NCBI GenBank assembly: GCA_024704765.1
Contig: JAKMXF010000332.1
Coordinates: 602,018 to 666,017 of the forward strand
DNA from: Oopsacas minuta
Lineage: Eukaryota; Porifera; Hexactinellida; Lyssacinosida; Leucopsacidae
DNA length: 64,000 bases
Direction: 5' to 3'
In this document: positions 57,171 to 64,000 of the stretch, one piece after another
Numbering within the stretch: the first letter of the stretch is position 1
Layout of the letters: each line of letters opens with the position of its first letter
Notes under the pieces: model-generated
The model's input: the letters and a program-made list of their open reading frames with translations, nothing else
Database searches by the model: none
What the model was told of the DNA's origin: nothing
Translations under genes and position numbers: made by a program

Positions 57171-60100
57171 CTAGAACATTACCAGAGGCAGTTTTTGCAT
57201 TTTCTAGGATCCTGGGATCTAGGTTCCGGTATGATAAGGTGGACCGCAGTAGGACTTTTAGTCATGATGAAGCAATATACTTAAGTAAGAAATCAACTGA
57301 ATGAAAGAACCAAATTTTAGGAAATCTTTGGTGACTATGGCCTCTTTCCTCTGAATCCTTTTCCCTCGTGACTTTAAAATACATGCATCAGAACGCCATT
57401 TATCCAGACTTCAGCCATCTTCATGCCTATTTACCGAACGCATTTATTCTCCATCCACTAAAATTCATTATTTCTTTATCCCGAAAGCCACTAAAGATTT
57501 GACAACTATTCGCAAAGGCGTTAAGTTTTAGGGAACAAGATCAAATTGGGGGCGGGTTCCATCATCCGAAATTGTTGTTATCATACGGCTCCAAATTTTG
57601 TGGGTCCATTACTCACTTTTGCACCTAATACATTAGAATTTCTGTTATCGAACCACCGCTCGATCATGTTCGGATAACTGACGTTCTACTGTAAATTGAA
57701 TTATTTATACGCGTATATACGGCCAGGCTTTCATCCAGGAGCGCCACGCGCGCCTACAGGCGCGTATTGACAAAAATTTGTAGAGTTAGGAGCAAGAAAA
57801 TTTGTTATGTTACGCACCTAAACTAGTTGCGCTGTATGCGCCAATATAAGCGGATCATGTAATGGGTTACGTAACAATCATAATGGTCAGAGAGACAATG
57901 AATAAAGATAAATATGCAATGTTAGGTCAATACTTACTTATTTATAGTGAAAGATTCTAGATAACATCTCTGGAATGTAGTATTAACTGTATTATATGAA
58001 TGGAGTAATTGTTTGCTTAAAATTTGGGTTGATGGCTCGAAAATTCAAATAGTCTAGGCGCGTAAGCCAAATCGAGAACTCAGTTAGGCGCGCTACATAT
58101 AAATACTGGAAGAAACCCTGTATAACCAATTTGTTTTTGGCCATGAGTCAAATTCTGTACTGTAGGATTGTTTGAAAAAATATTTTGCTTCTCGAAACCC
58201 CAGAAGAAATGCGCACCCTGATCATTTCTGAAATTTTTATTTGACATTAGGCTTGGGTAATTATGCATCATAGCATGATATTATTGTTAATTGATGTTCT
58301 GCTTCATCTATATTAATAAAATTCAATTATTATGTTTGTGTCTTTGTGTTTTTGTTTATAGTCCACTTTGTATTATAATGATAAGGGAAGATGATTTGAG
58401 TATATATTATAGGGAATATCATATCCTTCTGTTGACGATATAGGAAAAGTAAACAATTCCATTGGTATAATCAAGTACGATGAATCCGAATTTCGCATTT
58501 TCAAGTTTCTCATGTGTAAATTCATTGTAGTTTTTATGAATATGAAGTAAACAAATAATTGAAAAATCAAATATTCGTAGAGACTTGTTCTTTACAGTTC
58601 AATATGAGTATTTAGATACGCAGAGATACTATTCAAGTTTCTCAAATGAAAATTTCAAGTAAACAAATATTTGAAATTTATACTTTTTTAATTCATTTGC
58701 TAAATTCGAGGCACCAAATGCATATTCTCATGCGAACACAAAGTGTGCACATGGCGTATCACCAGCAAGCGGAGCTGCTTGTTGTAGTTAAATGCATTGA
58801 TGCAACCAGTTTGGTTAACTAGAAATTCACTTACCACATATATAGTGAATAATCTTATGAATTCTGATTGCCATTCTGATATGTTTTATAGGATAGGAAT
58901 TAACTATGAACATAATTTCTGTTTCCTAACTTGTTTCTGAGTCACATAAATCGTTTCACACAAAGTATGGCAAATAGTCTAATCGTCAAAAGATTTTGTG
59001 TGAGTCCTCATAATCTTTAAACTAAGAAATATTCAATGTCTCACCAACCATGTATATTTTCCAGGATCTTGCATTACTTATCTTTATTATCGATCCTCTA
59101 CATCATCTTTAAAGTGATTTTGAAAGATCTACCTACCTGTCTCTCAAATTTTTTATATTTCTTTCACATTTTACTTAAATACAAGATAGTGTCATCTGTA
59201 TTGTAATAATACGTGAGTATATGACCTACACCGTGCTGTATATGAATCAATTCATACCTATTACCAACAGAAGTTAACATTATTGCATGCAAATATGCAG
59301 AAAGTATCAGATAATTTATACATTATCTCAGTCGATCCTGTATAATAATGTGAAATAATTATTTAGAGAGTTAATATAGTCATAACTAAACTAAACGTTC
59401 CTAGCTAAGTCGAATATGGTGTCAGTTGATGGGGTTAGGTCAATATTTGATAATCGAATGTTGTTACAATCCTATGCTGCAAGGCCAAAAAGTAACCGAG
59501 AGTAAAATTATTGGATGGAACAACCGATTCTGCTCTTTCGAATGATGCTAATTTCGGTTAAATTTGATGAGTAGAAGCGAATCAAATTTGTGACTACAGT
59601 GACCCAGTTGAATAAATGAGCGTTATCTTAGCAGCAGATTCAGCATCACCTTTTCCTGTAAAAGAATGTGTTCAATTTTGAAAGGAACCATACCAGTGAA
59701 ATGAAGAAAGTTGGTGCATTTCATATCATCACTTATGATCACGAATTTTTTATAATGAGTATCTAATTTTTCATTACATTTTGCTCTAGGTTTTCATTAA
59801 TATCTCTTAAAATATTGTGATACAAATTGAGAATTTTTTCAAAATACAAATTAATTCACTTTATATTACAGTTTGCCTATCTATCCTTTCTGTATTGAAC
59901 TGATTGATTGACTGCTAAGAATTAAAGATTGAATTTCTCATGCATATATAGAACAGGCTAAACCTAGAAACAGGTACTATTGATGCAAAACATTTACAGC
60001 TCTATAAGGGAAGGTTAACAAATGTCTTCACCAAATAAGATTCGAAAGGACGATCTACACTTCAATCTGTAATTTGAAATGTTAGAATGGTAAAAGAAAC

Positions 60101-61475
60101 AAGGATTATTTCCAGGAGTTGTTTCTCCGGATGAATGCTCCATAATGTGGAGTAACTTCTTTCTGATTCAAATTAGAAAGAAGTTACATCTATGTGGCAA
60201 CAATCCTATCGACAATCAAAATTGTCTCTATTCGATTGCCATCCCTGCCGCGAAGGTTTCAAAAATAGAAGGCCAAACTTTATAGCGTTTTGACCCTATA
60301 TCTCACCACTATATTTAATGCTTGAAAGTTGTATATAATGACACAAGCTAGTAGTTTAATTGAAAAGCGAGGTAGCATGAATGGAAGGTGACACATTCCT
60401 GGGTTGCTAAGTAAATGTATTTCCGTTTGTTGAAGCTATAACTTAAAGAATATTAATAGAACCATTCATACCAACTTTTGTTTTCATTTTAACAACTCGC
60501 ATCTCTCATTATATACTACTTGTGTGTAATTACATCATGACGCTTAGAACATGATTTAATTAAACATAGTTTGTAAAGCAGCAAAGCAACTTTTTCGAAA
60601 TTGCATTATGAGATATTATATTCCAAATCCCGTATATCGCTACTATACCAATGAGCTCTATCATGTCTGCCCAGATATAGGATAAAATTATAGACTATTT
60701 GATAATATGGAATATCAACTCACATACTTGAGTTTTCAAAATCTGGGCCATTGTGATCTCTAGAATTGTCAACTGTATTGTTATTCAATGCATTACTGTT
60801 GGATAGGAAGTCATTGTTGGGAGTTGATGGCCATATTGCCTTACCAAAATATTCGTGATATGTGAGTTGTGTAGTTTTAACACTTTTCTCCATTATGTTG
60901 ATATTGTTAAAATATCGCGCTCAAATTGACATCAACTTGAGAATTGTGCTATTATACAATGAAACAGTGTTTCATCTAGCCAACCGCCATGGCTTGTCAA
61001 AAAATTGATTCATCACCTGAGGGGTGCTTAAGAAATTGATTTACCCCTTAGACGGTGGTCAAGGAATTATGTATACCTAGAGCATTTCAATTGTGTGGTC
61101 TTGGGGTAGATAAATCTCAAATTAAGTTGCAACAATTGAGTGCTACACAAGCCATTTAATGGTTAGAGCATGAACCTAACTGTTAACTTTCTAAATGCTG
61201 CAAAGGGCATTGCAAATTAAACCAGATTAACAAAGGTACTTGGATAAAAATACGATATACAAGCCATTCAATATATACTAATCAATGAATATTTTTAATG
61301 AAATAGCAGTTCAAAGCTAGTTTTTCTCAGTGCATTATATAGAACCTTGTTTCAACTTTCTAACAAAACTTAGAGAGAGTTGATCACTTAAATATTTCCC
61401 AAGTTTCAGATATTTTTAGAAACCTACATTTTCTTCTTTACATTTTTCTTGTCTTCTTGACCAAATTTTCGGAAC
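57171..61475. other. Non-coding stretch in eIF3d intron 2, with MITE traces
   Basis: No gene and no eIF3d exon found. A pogo-like end ...gttctactgta closes at about 57,690. A CpG-rich palindrome cgcgcctacaggcgcg lies at 57,749-57,764, and related gcgcg blocks at 58,058-58,095 hint at a ~350-bp MITE (57,720-58,095). The rest is AT-rich and featureless. Confidence 0.4.
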
Positions 61476-62490
61476 TTGAACAACGAACGTGCATCAAATT
61501 TCGCACCATTCCCGAAATTCCCTCCGAAGTCTATTCATGACGAGTTGGCAACGATATGTGGGGGACAAGTTCTATCGTATTCAACTGTCAGAAGGTGGGT
61601 AAGCCTATTTAGGGAAGATAGGACTTCTGTCCAAGACGCCCCTCATCCTGGAGCACCAAACTGGTGAACAACATTGACAATTTTAGTGAAGTAAAGGAAT
61701 ACGTCGAGTCTTTTAGCTTTCTTCGGTTAAGGAGGTAGCTAATTATGTTGGCATTTCTACGGGAAGTGCACACATAATTCTGAAGGCGGATTTAGAAATG
61801 AGGAAGGTCCAAGCGCGATGGATACCACATTACTTAACTTTCCCACAAACGGCCGCTAGACTTCAAATGCTAAGGAAAACCTTGAAATTTATGAAGGGAG
61901 TCCCTAGGCGGTTATTAGAGATAGTACAGGGGATGAAACATGGATACAATTTGAACCACTGACCAGAAAGCAAGATGGCAGGGCATGACTAAAGAAGGGA
62001 GCGGTACCCCCAGCTGTTTGTGTGTCCGACTTCCGTACCCTAAAGGTCTTGTAGTACATATTTTTCGATGGGCTAGGTCCTGTAGCCCAAATCCCTGTTC
62101 CCAAAGGTCAGACACTCACGGGACAATTTTACGTAGATGTGGTGTTGCCTGAGGCCGAAAAACTTTATCTTAAGCGTCGTTTAAGGACTGGAACTCGTTG
62201 TTTCAAATTTTTGCACGATAATACTAGACCACATAAATGTTTGGCTGTAAGGCAAAAAATTAAGGATATAGGTATGCACGAAGTCCAACATCTACCTTCT
62301 CCCCTGATATAGCTTCATGTGAGTTCTGGCTGTTTAGAAAACTCAAAGATAACCTCTCCGGATGCAAATTTGAGGATCGGCTCAGCTTCAGTCAGGCAAT
62401 TTACAGATACCTTGAAGTCATACCCAAGGATTAGTTTCCCATTCAGTGTCGGCTTATGGAAGTTCCACTGAATTACTTAGATTAGAGACA
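61476..62490 (+). pseudogene. mariner-like transposase relic (SETMAR-type)
   Basis: N-terminal ALSYSTVRRW-like block (VLSYSTVRRWVSLFREDRTSVQD, 61,570-61,640). Then scraps: a helix-turn-helix remnant, DETWIQ-like near 61,930, GLGPVAQIPVPKGQTLTGQFYVDVVL (62,067-62,150), FLHDNTRPHKCL with the second Asp (62,212-62,245), and the third block as SPDIASCEFWLFRKLKDNLSG, where the usual Asp is Glu (62,300-62,365). Many stops and frame changes. Order and spacing are mariner. Confidence 0.82.
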
Positions 62491-63425
62491 GTATAACTAT
62501 GCTATTTAATATCAACATTCATTCAGTTATTCACCAGGAGATAAGTGCAACTACTTACTCAGAATTTTTTATAGAGATACCCCTTAGAAGAATAGGGGAC
62601 AATTGGAGGAAGTGTTAGCACACATCAAAGACGTCAGGATTCGTGGACATCATTAAATTCTGATTCATCAATCGACCATGAGTATCCTGAAGAACAAATT
62701 TTACGTTAATTGAAAGGGTATACATATTTGTGTTGTTGTGAACGAAGTTGAGTTGAGGTTTAGCGATAATACAGACGCAGTTATTAACCAACTACGATGT
62801 TTAATCAAAAATTTGATTTGATTAAGTTTGAATAGAATTACGCATCGAATCAACAACTCTGATATTGATTATAGTTTTATTCAGACCACTTATTTTGCAT
62901 CCAGTACATTAACTGCTATAGTGAGAATAGCAAACTTTGCATATATATATATATTCCTCTCCCCTGATTTCGGTCAGTCTTTTGTTAAGCCCCCTGGAAT
63001 TTAGTGACTAGATCTATCCCTAAATGTGAATTCACAAGTAACCAATCCTTTAGTCAGATTAACTTACCTGATAGCTTACTATACATAAAATCTCACTGTT
63101 AAATTGTGAAATTTGGAATAGCCATATTGTTTTGGCCTATGTATTTATATGAGGATTCTTTATTTCAGAATTAGTGCACATTTCGGAATTACCATCAAGA
63201 TTATATGGTTATAGATTAGAAACAAAACTTTATGATTGAGTACAAATAATAATGTTGGATACTTCAGGACAGTGAATGCCGATTACGATAACATCATTGG
63301 GAACTGGAGGTAATATTCTTTCATCCAGGATGCTCCTATAGCCGATATAAAATATGTAGTAGATGTCGGTTCTGAAAACACTTCATATAAATACATTTAG
63401 ATGTAGAAACCATATTAAAGTATAA
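62491..63425. other. Non-coding spacer
   Basis: AT-rich; nothing recognised. Confidence 0.4.
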
Positions 63426-64000
63426 CTGGTGTTCACAAAGTTCCTGACCCTACCCCAGATTTTTGTTAATATACAGAATACACATTTACAATTGTTGTAT
63501 TTTCTCGAAATAATCACCATTAATGTCTTTGACTCGCTGTAGACGATCTAGCCATTTAAAAAATACATTTTTATAGTCTTCGGGTGGGATGTCTTTAGGG
63601 AGCTCCAAATTGCGTTGTAGGTCGATCTGGTAACAAAATTCCTCCCTGCAAGGTCCCTTTTCAACCTTTGCAAAGAGCCAGAGATCACAAGCAGCGAGGT
63701 CAGGTGAGTAGAGTGGGTTATCTGGCTCAACAACTCTCATTCTATCCAACTCTGACTTTATGAGCTTAGTTTTATGTGGTTGTGCATTATCGTGCAATAA
63801 TCGCATGCCCCACGGTTCAGGCTTTGGCCTCTGCTCCCAGTAATGTTTTTCTACTTCTGAGAGGCAACTGTTGGCATAAAAGCCCCGGTAATTGTTTTCC
63901 TTTTGGTATTATAATCTGGGCAACTGGGCCATGTGTATCAAAGAAAATTGAGTACATGAGCTTCTGATCTCTGAAGTACGGGCCAAGATTGAGTAGAGGC
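63426..64000 (-). pseudogene. mariner-like transposase, C-terminal part, runs off the window
   Basis: Minus strand. MRLLHDNAQPHKTKL carries the second catalytic Asp, PLYSPDLAACDLWLFAKVEKG the third, and the end is WLDRLQRVKDINGDYFEKI (stop at 63,486). Upstream (63,807-64,000) other frames still read as family sequence. The likely right terminal repeat tggtgttcacaaagttcctg starts at about 63,428. The N-terminal half lies outside the window. Different subfamily from the 55.3 kb mariner. Confidence 0.85.

Noticed and set aside
1..64000. CRISPR arrays, operons, riboswitches, tRNA and rRNA genes
   Set aside because: None seen; repeats are dispersed transposon pieces and satellites, and gene structure is eukaryotic with introns.
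48472..64000. Third eIF3d exon
   Set aside because: Looked for the block following SVEI..W (EMDFP-like and the cap-binding domain) on the plus strand; nothing convincing in this stretch.

Overview
The window looks like AT-rich nuclear DNA from an animal. It has spliced host genes (PIP5K-like, eIF3d-like) with clear splice sites, long introns, and many layers of decayed class II transposons typical of invertebrate genomes: mariner/Tc1, hAT, P/THAP, pogo-type MITEs, foldback elements and RAG1-like or unnamed families. I see no bacterial operons, CRISPR arrays, tRNA or rRNA genes. The species cannot be fixed; the divergent eIF3d suggests a fast-evolving lineage.

Layout. 0-1.4 kb: right part of a transposase-like gene of an unnamed family (A1). 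1.8-3.3 kb: Ty3-type LTR retrotransposon relic (zinc knuckles, protease, RT), ending in a satellite-like monomer. 4.5-6.3 kb: intact single-exon type I PIP5K. 8.6-12 kb: Tc1-like relic split by a 2,271-bp hAT element with perfect TIRs and 8-bp target duplication. 12-16.5 kb: repeats, including a ~600-bp palindrome flanked by ~220-bp direct repeats. 16.5 kb: first coding exon of eIF3d; its second exon is at 48.2 kb, so a 31.4-kb intron holds the middle of the window. The intron carries a P/THAP transposase relic (19.4-21.4), three mariners, a Tc1-like relic, a RAG1-like transposase relic (32.0-33.5, minus), family A copy A2 (33.8-36.5), several MITEs, and a nearly intact TIR element of a second unnamed family (A'3, 43.1-46.0). 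After exon 2: a perfect-looking foldback MITE, then a decayed family A' copy (A'4, 50.8-57.2) broken by a long-TIR element (family B, 51.1-53.8) and by a mariner (55.3-56.6). The last 7 kb hold two more mariners.

Main observation: families A, A' and the 32-33.5 kb relic share one motif order with vertebrate RAG1: a C-x2-C pair after a candidate catalytic Asp region, then an H-x4-H pair (H-x5-H in the relic), then a Ser-x(3-4)-Glu motif. The 32 kb relic is the closest to RAG1. Element A'3 has ~175-bp terminal inverted repeats beginning CACT(A)GTGC and a possible 5-bp target duplication, as Transib/RAG transposons make. I infer that these unnamed families are DDE transposases on the RAG1/Transib (or hAT-RAG) branch.
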